Assembly: GCA_964446585.1 (NCBI GenBank)
Contig: CAYUPI010000054.1
Location: 1-38,143 of the forward strand
Reading direction: 5' to 3'
DNA: 38,143 bases
Origin: CAYUPI01 sp964446585
GTDB lineage: Bacteria; Verrucomicrobiota; Verrucomicrobiia; Limisphaerales; UBA8199
The position numbers and the translations under genes are program-made. A model generated the notes under the pieces. That model made no database searches. It was not told where the DNA came from and saw nothing but the letters and a program-made list of their open reading frames with translations. This document shows, in pieces, positions 1-7,240 of this stretch (position 1 is the first letter of the stretch; each line of letters begins with the position of its first letter).

Positions 1-83
1 GCTCTCTGATCCGCTCAAAGCGTTACACGTTCAAAAACTTTTGCAGAGATTTCCTAACGGGGTTTAGTCAGCACTCCGGCGTT

Positions 84-151
84 GAACTGGATGTTGGATC
101 TTGGAGCTTCTCTGGATGTTGGATGTTGGGGCTCGGAGCTTCCCCCGTCAC
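84..151 (+). repeat. Short-word TTGGA-type intergenic repeat, copy 1
   Basis: This stretch is built from short related words (GGATGTTGG, TTGGATCTTGGAGC, GCTTCTCTGG). The same words occur on both strands between ruvC and ruvA at 37097-37232. It lies upstream of the first sulfatase. The rest of positions 1-241 shows no convincing gene. A Shine-Dalgarno-like AAGGAAG at 219-225 lies close to the sulfatase start. Confidence 0.6.
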
Positions 152-241
152 GGGTTTGCGCCTTGCCGGGAGAAAAGCTCCTGCCGACGTTCAGGAGAAC
201 TCCAGTTTGACGCAAGATAAGGAAGTCCGCACCATGAGTCC

Positions 242-1870
242 ATGCGCTCTTATTCGAGCAGTCCCATCCCCGTCGTGGAAAGCCAATGGCCGAGATTCGC
301 ACGGCCGATTCTAGCACTCTCGGCCGCCCTCCTGCTGGGGTTTGCTTCACTCGATTTGGGCTGGGCCGCTTCCACATCGGCCCAGCGCCCAAACATTCTG
401 TTCATTTTCTCCGACGATCACGCCTACCAGGCGATCAGCGCCTACGGCGACCCGCGCCATCTCATCCAAACGCCCCATATTGACCGGCTCGCGAAAGAGG
501 GGATGCTCTTCCACCGCTGCCTGGTACCCAACTCGATTTGCGGCCCGAGCCGGGCCACTGTTCTCACCGGCACCTACAATCATATCAACGGCTTCTATAA
601 CAACTCCAATAGCCGGTTCGACGGTTCGCAGACGACTTTCCCGAAGCTGCTCCGCCAGGCCGGCTACCAGACCGCCATCATCGGCAAGTGGCACCTGGTC
701 AGTGACCCGACGGGTTTCGACTTCTGGCAGGTGCTGCCCGGTCAGGGCGTCTATTACAACCCTACAATGATTAAGAACGGCCAGTACAGCAAACTTCAAG
801 GCTACGTCACCGACTTGATCACGGATGCCGCCCTGGACTGGCTCAAGGACCGGGACAAGTCCCGCCCCTTCCTGCTCATGTGCCAGCACAAGGCTCCGCA
901 CCGCGAATGGGAACCGCCCGTGCGACACCTGAATTTCGACGGCGACCGGCATTACCCCGAGCCCTCGACATTGTTCGACGATTACTCCGGCCGCGGTCTG
1001 GCCGAGCATGACCAGGACATGACCATCGCCCGGACGATGACCGCCAGTGATCTTAAGTTCAAAGTGCCGGCGCAGTTGGACGCCGAGCAGCGCGCACCCT
1101 GGGAAGCCTACTATAATCCCCGCAACGAGGCTTTTCAGAAAGCCAACCTCGAGGGCCGCGCGCTGGTAAGCTGGAAATATCAGCGTTACATGCACGACTA
1201 TCTCGCCTGTATCCGGGGGGTGGACGAGAACGTCGGCCGCCTGCTGGATTATCTGGACCATGAGGGCCTCGCGACCAATACCATTGTGGTCTATTCATCC
1301 GACCAGGGTTTCTACCTGGGCGAGCACGGCTGGTTCGACAAACGTTGGATCTTTGAGGAGTCGCTACGCACGCCGTTGCTGGTGCGTTGGCCCGGAGTGG
1401 TCCCCGCCGGGCGGGTGAACCGGGACATCGCCTCCAACTTGGATTTCGCCGAGACCTTTCTCGAAGTGGCCGGGGTGCCCATCCCGGCCAGGATGCAGGG
1501 GCGCAGCCTCCTTCCGGTGCTAAAGGGCCAAACCCCCGCGGACTGGCGCAAGGCCTTTTACTACCATTACTACGAGTACCCGCGCCCGCATCACGTGCGC
1601 CCGCACTATGGCGTGGTCACCGACCGCTACAAACTGGTCCATTTCTACAAAGATGCCGATTACTGGGAGCTCTTTGACCTCCAGAAAGACCCGGAAGAGT
1701 TGCGCAGCGTCTATGGCCAGCCCGATTACGCTGCACCGCAGGCAGAGCTGGGGACAGAACTGGCCTGGTTGCGCAAGGAGCTAAAGGAATTGCTCGAGGA
1801 CCCGCCCAAAGCCTCCGGCGAGGAGACGGGCGCCGGCGAGAAGGCAAAGCAGCCGGCCGAGACCAAGTAG
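242..1870 (+). CDS. Secreted Cys-type sulfatase (family S1)
   Basis: A 542-residue formylglycine-dependent sulfatase that should hydrolyse a sulfate ester, probably on a polysaccharide, in the periplasm or outside the cell. Residues about 20-42 form a hydrophobic signal segment ending in GWA. The motif C100-G-P-S-R104 is the Cys-type site that an FGE-type enzyme converts to formylglycine. SDDH at 57-60 gives metal-binding Asp residues and the GKWHL block follows. The last 25 residues are low-complexity Lys/Glu/Ala. Start: the only good Shine-Dalgarno (AAGGAAG, 219-225) is spaced better for an out-of-frame ATG at 234 than for the ATG at 242, so the exact start is uncertain. The substrate cannot be read from the sequence; iduronate-2-sulfatase-like is possible. 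Confidence 0.93.
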   Translation: MRSYSSSPIPVVESQWPRFARPILALSAALLLGFASLDLGWAASTSAQRPNILFIFSDDHAYQAISAYGDPRHLIQTPHIDRLAKEGMLFHRCLVPNSICGPSRATVLTGTYNHINGFYNNSNSRFDGSQTTFPKLLRQAGYQTAIIGKWHLVSDPTGFDFWQVLPGQGVYYNPTMIKNGQYSKLQGYVTDLITDAALDWLKDRDKSRPFLLMCQHKAPHREWEPPVRHLNFDGDRHYPEPSTLFDDYSGRGLAEHDQDMTIARTMTASDLKFKVPAQLDAEQRAPWEAYYNPRNEAFQKANLEGRALVSWKYQRYMHDYLACIRGVDENVGRLLDYLDHEGLATNTIVVYSSDQGFYLGEHGWFDKRWIFEESLRTPLLVRWPGVVPAGRVNRDIASNLDFAETFLEVAGVPIPARMQGRSLLPVLKGQTPADWRKAFYYHYYEYPRPHHVRPHYGVVTDRYKLVHFYKDADYWELFDLQKDPEELRSVYGQPDYAAPQAELGTELAWLRKELKELLEDPPKASGEETGAGEKAKQPAETK

Positions 1871-1980
1871 TAGCTCACTACACTGAAAAATGGGGCGATC
1901 CGCACGCCACGCCCCGCTCATACTTCAGGGCTTAACTTCTAATGGCCACATACCGCGCCCAGTCCTAACGCCGGAGGAAT

Positions 1981-2382
1981 TCAGGCGGGAGGAAAGATGC
2001 AGGGAATGGCCTGTGTGCGATTGCGCCGGTAGATGCGGAAGTCGGCCCTGTCCACCGTGAGCACTTGATGGCCGGGGAAAAGTTCGGACAAGCGGACGAT
2101 CCCGGCATCCGCTATGTCCATCCGCGGCGCGTACGCTTCCGCCAGGGCGTGGAGGGCCTTGGCTTCCTGGTCAAAGTCAAGGACCGGGCGCAGATCGCCG
2201 TCTCTGACCATGCGCAGTATGATCTCGTGGTTCTCCAGGAGCCAGCCGGCTTCCTGCAAGTTTGCGGCGCTGGTAAGCACAGGCAGTGTGGCCCTCTCCC
2301 AAAGGCTAATAGCCCACTGTTGGCGCCGTGGGGTCTTGGACCAACGCGAGACGATGAAGCCGGAGTCAGCAATGAAGTCCAT
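1981..2382 (-). CDS. PIN-domain toxin (VapC-like ribonuclease)
   Basis: A 133-residue PIN-domain protein, expected to be a Mg-dependent RNase. The conserved acidic residues are visible: D6 in IADSG, E44 in NLQEAG, D89/D92 in MDIADAGI and D111 in LTVDRADF. Length is typical of VapC. It starts inside the end of the upstream antitoxin-like gene (17-base overlap), the usual translational coupling of a toxin-antitoxin pair. VapC toxins of known function cut tRNA or rRNA; the target here is unknown. Confidence 0.85.
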   Translation of the reverse strand: MDFIADSGFIVSRWSKTPRRQQWAISLWERATLPVLTSAANLQEAGWLLENHEIILRMVRDGDLRPVLDFDQEAKALHALAEAYAPRMDIADAGIVRLSELFPGHQVLTVDRADFRIYRRNRTQAIPCIFPPA

Positions 2383-2614
2383 TGCGCGCCTTCAATTTGG
2401 AGCGAATGAACGCTTTGGGATCCCGCTCTGCCTCTGCTGGAACAGCGATATCGTCCGGGTAATCGAGGCAGGCTGCGCGCTGGCCAGCCTGCGCCGCTTT
2501 CTCGCGGGCCGCCTCTCGAAGGAAGGCGGCCAGGGAAATTCCGCGCCTGCGCGCGGAGCGTTTAAACAACTGCCTATCCTGCCGCGTCAGTCTCAACTGA
2601 AAAGTCTCTTCCAT
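2366..2614 (-). CDS. Ribbon-helix-helix-like antitoxin partner of the PIN toxin
   Basis: An 82-residue basic protein. Its N-terminus (TFQLRLTRQDRQLFKRSA, then RRRGISLAAFLREAA) resembles the strand-helix-helix of CopG/RHH or DUF1778-type antitoxins. The C-terminal part (about residues 45-82) is acidic, then basic, and would be the toxin-binding tail. It precedes and overlaps the PIN toxin gene. Such antitoxins usually repress their own promoter, but no clear operator was seen upstream. Assignment rests on position plus a weak fold resemblance. Confidence 0.7.
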   Translation of the reverse strand: MEETFQLRLTRQDRQLFKRSARRRGISLAAFLREAAREKAAQAGQRAACLDYPDDIAVPAEAERDPKAFIRSKLKARNGLHC

Positions 2615-2631
2615 ACAGAGCTGTCATTACA

Positions 2632-2795
2632 CCGAATCTGCCGTTTAGTCAACTCCTCCCGATCAGCGAGCCGACTGAAGAGGAGCTGAAAAAAGTTCTG
2701 GCCAGCGCCGGTTCGCTCAAGCCCAAACAGACCCGCGAGGAGGAGGACATGGTCGCCCGGATCTTTTCGATCGCTGGATCAACCTGTTGACGTGA
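2632..2795 (+). pseudogene. Possible decayed C-terminal fragment of an unidentified gene
   Basis: One plus-strand frame, open until a stop at 2788-2790, reads as a protein-like acidic/basic helical peptide (SEPTEEELKKVLASAGSLKP, then KQTREEEDMVARIF). A neighbouring frame continues with LFDRWINLLT and a stop at 2793-2795. A 2-base shift near 2766-2769 would join them as ...VARIFDRWINLLT. No start codon or 5' portion is visible, and the segment abuts the antitoxin start. It may be the tail of a gene truncated when the toxin-antitoxin pair arrived. The rest of 2615-2918 shows nothing recognisable. Family unknown. Confidence 0.3.
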
Positions 2796-2918
2796 GTCCC
2801 TCGTTTAAGACCAGCAACGTCTTTAATCACTGCGTTCAGCTCCCCCACTGTCGGCAGTCGGACTGGGGTGAAGCAAGATGCTTTCGCCAGTGAATTCGGC
2901 TAATCCTAAGTTTCGCTT

Positions 2919-4247
2919 TCAAGGCAGTGTCACTACGCGGAAAAAGCGTCCTTCGACTCCCGCCGAACTGTAGTCCGCGAAAGGCATCACGTTGTTCGTT
3001 GCCAGGATAGTGCCCAGGTCCTGCCATTGTATCAGATTTGTTGAGGCCTCGACGCGATATCGCCAGTCGCTCAGGCCTTTGATGTTAAACTGAACCGAGC
3101 CATCTGCTGGGCGATTGATGTCGCTCAAGACGGCAGGCTGCACTGAACCCAGGGGCACAAATTCAAAGCTCTTAATGATGAATTCGAGTTCAGAGTTTCC
3201 GACCGGCGGATTTCCGTTAACTAACCAGAAATTAATCCGGACATTCTCATCACCGGTCTGCGGCACGCTGAGGGTATAGCTCCAGTTGGTAATCTGGTTG
3301 CCTGGGACGGGAGCAGGATCGAAGCTCCCAATTTGACTTTGAAAACTGACCCTGTTTGTTTCCCAGACGAACACGTGCGTCGTATTCGTTTGGCCCGCCG
3401 GCACCGCGTAGCGAACCAGATGCCCGGCGGTGTCGAACGGTTGCACCACGAACTGCGCGTTGTTGATATCGGCTCCGTTTCCCCAACGCGAGCATTCGAT
3501 GTCAATTTCCCGATCCGCGTAAGCCGGATCATCGCTCCAGGTGAACAAGCCCAGCACCGCATTCAAGTTCACGTCGTTGGCACTCGAAACCAGCTCGAAA
3601 CGATAGTTGCCATATCCAAACGTGCGAGCCGTCACGATTTCCGCGCATTGCCATTGATTCGAGCGGTTCGTGATGAGCATGTGCAGCCGGCCGAGTGAAT
3701 CCACCCAGACGTTGTTGGTGCTATCAGAGAAATAATTAGGTCCCGGTCCAACCGGCCCTGAGCTGCTCTTCACCCACCAATCGTATCCCGAATACTGAAT
3801 CCAACGCAGATTCGGATCTTGCCGGTAAACGGTGGCGCTGGCAATTGCCTGCGTTGTGACGTTTTCAGGCAGCGCCGCCAGACCCTGGACGCATGGCTGG
3901 TTGTAGTTGGAGCTAACCAGCAGCGCCGTGATCCGTGTCGCATTCTGGTCCGAACCTCCCGTTGTGATGTCCGCCGTCCAGGAGCTATCTGGCTGGATGA
4001 CTGTCAACTGCGGGTCACAATACGGCTTCGAGTACCACCCCGCGCCTGGCACATAGATAAAAACCGCCACGCGATTTGTAACCGGGCTTGCGTCAAGAAC
4101 TCGGCCGCCGAGATTCGCGAACGAGCCGAACGGCGGAACGTTTGTAATCTCAATCGCAGGCGCTGCCTCCGCCTCCCAGAGGCCGAGACCGTATAACCCC
4201 ACAGAAAAAACCACCAACCCTCGCGCGCGGGATTTGCTGAACAGCAT
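2919..4247 (-). CDS. Secreted GH16-like (concanavalin A-fold) protein
   Basis: A 442-residue exported protein. The ATG at 4247 gives a signal peptide (MLFSKSRARG, then a hydrophobic run ending ...WEAEA). An upstream in-frame TTG at 4280 is less likely. The motif E-I-D-I-E (about residues 247-251) matches the GH16 catalytic ExDxE pattern, flanked by a Trp-rich beta-sandwich sequence. GH16 enzymes cut beta-glucans, agars or carrageenans; the substrate here is open. The last 70 residues (YRVEASTNLIQWQDLG ... FFRVV) form a module I associate with secreted Verrucomicrobiota proteins. It is transcribed away from the sigma-factor gene, with 71 bases between the two starts. Confidence 0.7.
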   Translation of the reverse strand: MLFSKSRARGLVVFSVGLYGLGLWEAEAAPAIEITNVPPFGSFANLGGRVLDASPVTNRVAVFIYVPGAGWYSKPYCDPQLTVIQPDSSWTADITTGGSDQNATRITALLVSSNYNQPCVQGLAALPENVTTQAIASATVYRQDPNLRWIQYSGYDWWVKSSSGPVGPGPNYFSDSTNNVWVDSLGRLHMLITNRSNQWQCAEIVTARTFGYGNYRFELVSSANDVNLNAVLGLFTWSDDPAYADREIDIECSRWGNGADINNAQFVVQPFDTAGHLVRYAVPAGQTNTTHVFVWETNRVSFQSQIGSFDPAPVPGNQITNWSYTLSVPQTGDENVRINFWLVNGNPPVGNSELEFIIKSFEFVPLGSVQPAVLSDINRPADGSVQFNIKGLSDWRYRVEASTNLIQWQDLGTILATNNVMPFADYSSAGVEGRFFRVVTLP

Positions 4248-4318
4248 AACCCATTTTATCAATCTCAAGAATCTTCGCAACGTCCGCGGAATTCTGCATT
4301 CTAAGGATAGAGCCGCAT

Positions 4319-4876
4319 TTGGACGACGAACAATTAATCATCGAACGGGCGAAGAAAGACTCCGAAGCATTCGGCGTCCTCTTCGAGCGGCATTATCCTG
4401 CCATTTTTGCCTACATCCTACGACGTGTCGCAGATTGGGAGGCGGCCAACGACCTGACTTCTGAAGTGTTCCTGAAAGCGTTCAAGAGCTTGTGGAAATA
4501 TCGCTGGCAGGGCGTTCCGTTTTCAGCCTGGCTCTATCGCATCGCCACAAACGAAGTCAGAATGCATTTTAGACGGGGCGCCAAGCCGACTCTTTCACTC
4601 GACCAGCTGAGCGAGGAGTGCGGATTTGAACCGCTCGATCCTGCCTCGCTGGAGGCTGAAAAACTGGAAGCCGAACGCAAGCTCAAGGAGTACGAAGACT
4701 TCCTTAAGGTCCGTGAAAAAATTCTCCTGCTCGACCTCAAGTATCAGGATGTCATCGCCTTGCGTTATTTCGAGCGGAAGAGCATTAGGGAAATCGCAGA
4801 GATCCTGCACAAGCGGGAGGGCACAGTGAAATCTCTTCTGTCACGGGGGATCGCGAAACTGAAAGACCTCCTTTGA
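4319..4876 (+). CDS. ECF-type RNA polymerase sigma factor
   Basis: A 185-residue extracytoplasmic-function sigma factor. Region 2 (about residues 12-85) contains the typical FERHYPAIFAYILRR and DLTSEVFLKAF blocks and the WLYRIATNEVRMHFRR segment. Region 4 (about 130-185) has the helix-turn-helix sequence REIAEILHKREGTVKSLLSR. The start is TTG at 4319, preceded by AAGGA at 4303-4307. It is followed after 55 bases by a small membrane protein gene and then a serine hydrolase gene, so the membrane protein is a candidate regulator. No ECF promoter was identified. Confidence 0.93.
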   Translation: MDDEQLIIERAKKDSEAFGVLFERHYPAIFAYILRRVADWEAANDLTSEVFLKAFKSLWKYRWQGVPFSAWLYRIATNEVRMHFRRGAKPTLSLDQLSEECGFEPLDPASLEAEKLEAERKLKEYEDFLKVREKILLLDLKYQDVIALRYFERKSIREIAEILHKREGTVKSLLSRGIAKLKDLL

Positions 4877-4931
4877 CACTGCAACGTTTCAGCCAGGACT
4901 GCATTACAAGTCTTGGAAACAACGCGCCGCT

Positions 4932-5396
4932 ATGGACGAAGAAAAACTGGTAAAGAAACTGGAATCGCTCAAGAGCCCGGAATTGCAGAGTCCGTTGCGC
5001 CAGCAACGGCTGAAGCTGGTGCTCGTGAACGCGAGGCGCTCTTCATGGATTGGATTCGTGTGCATTCTGTTCCCTGGGCTCTTCATTCTTGGAGTGCTGC
5101 TCAAATACGGTTTCCACCTGGATCTACCGTTCTTCACCGCCTTGGAAGAGAAAATGGCGCAAATTGACCGATCCGCCTTGCATTTTCTTTCGCCGGTTGT
5201 GATGGCGGGCGCCCCTCTGGCTGCACTGGTCCTGAATCTCCTTGCAGTTATGCATTTCCACATCGACAAGGCTCGCTCGGAACTCCAGGTCTCAGTCAAA
5301 CTCCGAATCGTCAACCTGGTCATCATTGCGATCTGCCTGTTCATCCTCGCAATGCTCTTCGTTCATGCCGTGGCTGAGAGCGGCCATCCTCGATAG
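4932..5396 (+). CDS. Small membrane protein next to the ECF sigma gene (possible anti-sigma factor)
   Basis: A 154-residue protein. An N-terminal cytosolic-looking charged part (MDEEKLVKKLESLKSPELQS) is followed by three hydrophobic segments at about 39-59, 84-106 and 124-146. It has no zinc-binding anti-sigma motif. It clearly resembles the protein at 25248-25574: both have LFP in the first membrane helix, a P..AL/AMVLNLLAV block in the second, a charged loop, and a third helix. Its position behind the sigma factor suggests it senses the envelope and binds the sigma factor through its N-terminal helix. That role is inference only; I recognise no named family. Confidence 0.75.
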   Translation: MDEEKLVKKLESLKSPELQSPLRQQRLKLVLVNARRSSWIGFVCILFPGLFILGVLLKYGFHLDLPFFTALEEKMAQIDRSALHFLSPVVMAGAPLAALVLNLLAVMHFHIDKARSELQVSVKLRIVNLVIIAICLFILAMLFVHAVAESGHPR

Positions 5397-5432
5397 CTCC
5401 AGGCACAATATGACCCGGGAGCATCGCATAGT

Positions 5433-5550
5433 GGTAGCCGGAGCGCGGCTGTGTCGTCCTCGGCTAGCCGCAGCAAACCCGGAAATTGCGGCGATTAGGG
5501 GCCACCGATGCTCTGCGGTTGGTCTTCGACACAGTCGCGCTCCATTTTTG
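5433..5550. repeat. Palindromic intergenic repeat (GTAGCCG family)
   Basis: The arms GAGCGCGGCTGTGTCG (5441-5456) and CGACACAGTCGCGCTC (5527-5542) are inverted repeats with one mismatch. Inner arms CCGCAG (5468-5473) and CTGCGG (5513-5518) add a nested stem. The left half shares the string GCCGGAGCGCGGC and a following GCCGCAGCAA with the element at 23718-23747, so this is a dispersed family. It occupies most of the 295-base gap before the serine hydrolase. Confidence 0.7.
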
Positions 5551-5691
5551 GAACGCGCTCTAGTCTCATGAATCAGAAATAACTTGCATAACAAAATTCG
5601 GAATTCATGCCTGCTGCAGCCCAAAAACATTGCCAACCCGACAACCAAATTATTTAAGGAATCAATGACTCAGGAGACTAGGGAAAAACTC

Positions 5692-7119
5692 ATGAAAAAG
5701 AACGTGCAGAAGCAAATAGCCTTGTCTGTGTTGATCTCCGCGATATTCGTGGTGTTTGCGGCTCGGGCATGGGCCCAGGAGGAAAGGGCCGACGCATTTC
5801 TACGTGACCAGGCCACGCGCCAGCACATTCCTGGACTCTCTGTGGCCGTCGTGCGCACCGGAGCTGTCATCTTCGTCCGCGGCTATGGTTTCGCCAACAT
5901 TGAGAACTCCGTGCCTTCGACTGCAGATACCGTCTATCTACTGGGCTCCGTAACAAAGACCTTCACGGCGACCGCCATTATGCTGCTGGTTGAGGAGGAC
6001 AAAATCGAGCTGGACGAGCCCTTCGTGAATTATATCAAGGACCTGTCGTTGCCGAAGCAACTGGAGCACATCACCGTGCGACAGCTTCTCAGCCACACCT
6101 CAGGGATCACCGACTTCACGGATATCCCGGGCAGCATCCAGTTCGCGCGAATGGACCGGCTGCCCAGAGACGTGCTTCACGACGCGTTGGCTTTGCCCTT
6201 GCTTTACAAGCCGGGAGAACAATTCCGTTACAGCAACTCCAACTACATTCTGCTTGGTATGATAATCGAGCGCATCGCGGGGAAACGCTTTGGCGCATTC
6301 CTCGAGCAACACATTTTCCAGCCTCTCCAAATGAGCTCGACCAGGATGCAAAATCTCCGCGCGGTCGTTCCGAAACGGGCTTCAGGATATAATTGGATCG
6401 ACGGGAAATGGCTCAATGCAGATTACGTCAGTCCGGCAAATCTCTACGCCGCCGGCGGAGCTATTTCCACCGTCCTCGATCTCGTGAAATGGGACGAGGC
6501 ACTGTTCTCCGGCAAGGTGGTCAAGCCCGCGACTTTGGCCAAAATGCTTTCAGCCACAGCTCTGGCGAATGGCGAGCGTACTCATTACGGCCTTGGTCTG
6601 GAGTTGCTGAACGACCGCAGCCGTGCCGTCGCGGGCCACGCCGGCGAAGCCTTCGGATTCAATGCCACCCTCTATCACTATCTGGACGACCACTTGACCG
6701 TGATTGTTCTTGCCAATCAGGGCGATGCCGCGACTGAGTTTCTTGCAAAGAGCCTCGCGGCGATCTACCTGGGCCTGCCGGAGATCTCTTACCGTAACCG
6801 GAACCCAATTCCTGATCCTGAACCCAGGTTCGCCGCAATGCTGAAGCGGGTAATTCAAGCCGCGGCCAAAGGCATGGTGGAGGAGTCTTTGTTCACAGGC
6901 TCGGCCCGGGGAGAGTTGGCGCCGCTCATTAGCAGGGCTGGTCCCGAGCTGCTGGCATCGAAGGGCACGTTGAACAGCATCGAACTTCTCGACCGAAGCG
7001 AGGATGGCCAAACTCTGGTAATGGTTTTTCGCGCCAGGTTTTCGAATGAGAATTTGATTTGGATTATGCGCGTAGGGAAGGACGGGAAGATTGCCGGTTT
7101 GGAGCCCCAGCCCGAGTGA
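5692..7119 (+). CDS. Class C beta-lactamase-like serine hydrolase
   Basis: A 475-residue exported serine hydrolase of the beta-lactamase/AmpC-like family, acting on a peptide or ester rather than necessarily on antibiotics. The ATG at 5692 gives a clean signal peptide (MKKNVQKQIALSVLISAIFV ... AWAQ). ATG 5665 has a nearer AAGGA but adds a charged leader. Catalytic motifs are S86-V-T-K89, Y180-S-N182 and H316-A-G318. A C-terminal domain of roughly 100 residues (after about residue 375) is additional to the hydrolase fold and looks like a small alpha/beta module. The gene follows the sigma/membrane protein pair on the same strand but across a 295-base repeat-filled gap, so cotranscription is uncertain. 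Confidence 0.88.
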   Translation: MKKNVQKQIALSVLISAIFVVFAARAWAQEERADAFLRDQATRQHIPGLSVAVVRTGAVIFVRGYGFANIENSVPSTADTVYLLGSVTKTFTATAIMLLVEEDKIELDEPFVNYIKDLSLPKQLEHITVRQLLSHTSGITDFTDIPGSIQFARMDRLPRDVLHDALALPLLYKPGEQFRYSNSNYILLGMIIERIAGKRFGAFLEQHIFQPLQMSSTRMQNLRAVVPKRASGYNWIDGKWLNADYVSPANLYAAGGAISTVLDLVKWDEALFSGKVVKPATLAKMLSATALANGERTHYGLGLELLNDRSRAVAGHAGEAFGFNATLYHYLDDHLTVIVLANQGDAATEFLAKSLAAIYLGLPEISYRNRNPIPDPEPRFAAMLKRVIQAAAKGMVEESLFTGSARGELAPLISRAGPELLASKGTLNSIELLDRSEDGQTLVMVFRARFSNENLIWIMRVGKDGKIAGLEPQPE

Positions 7120-7240
7120 GTCGCGCTCGAATTGACCAAACCACCGTTCCACCCGGTAGTTGGATTCGGTTCCAGGGCTGATTAACTCTGAGAATTTACA
7201 TCTCGAATCGGCAGGGTGTTTGTGGTTTTCTAGCACACTA

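Noticed and set aside
347..1261. Long minus-strand open frame opposite the first sulfatase
   Set aside because: It mirrors the codon pattern of the sulfatase on the other strand, which has complete family motifs. Similar antisense frames occur opposite most GC-rich genes here.
1889..1915. Hairpin GGGGCG...CGCCCC after the first sulfatase as a terminator
   Set aside because: The stem is only 6 bp with a 12-base loop and no T-tract.
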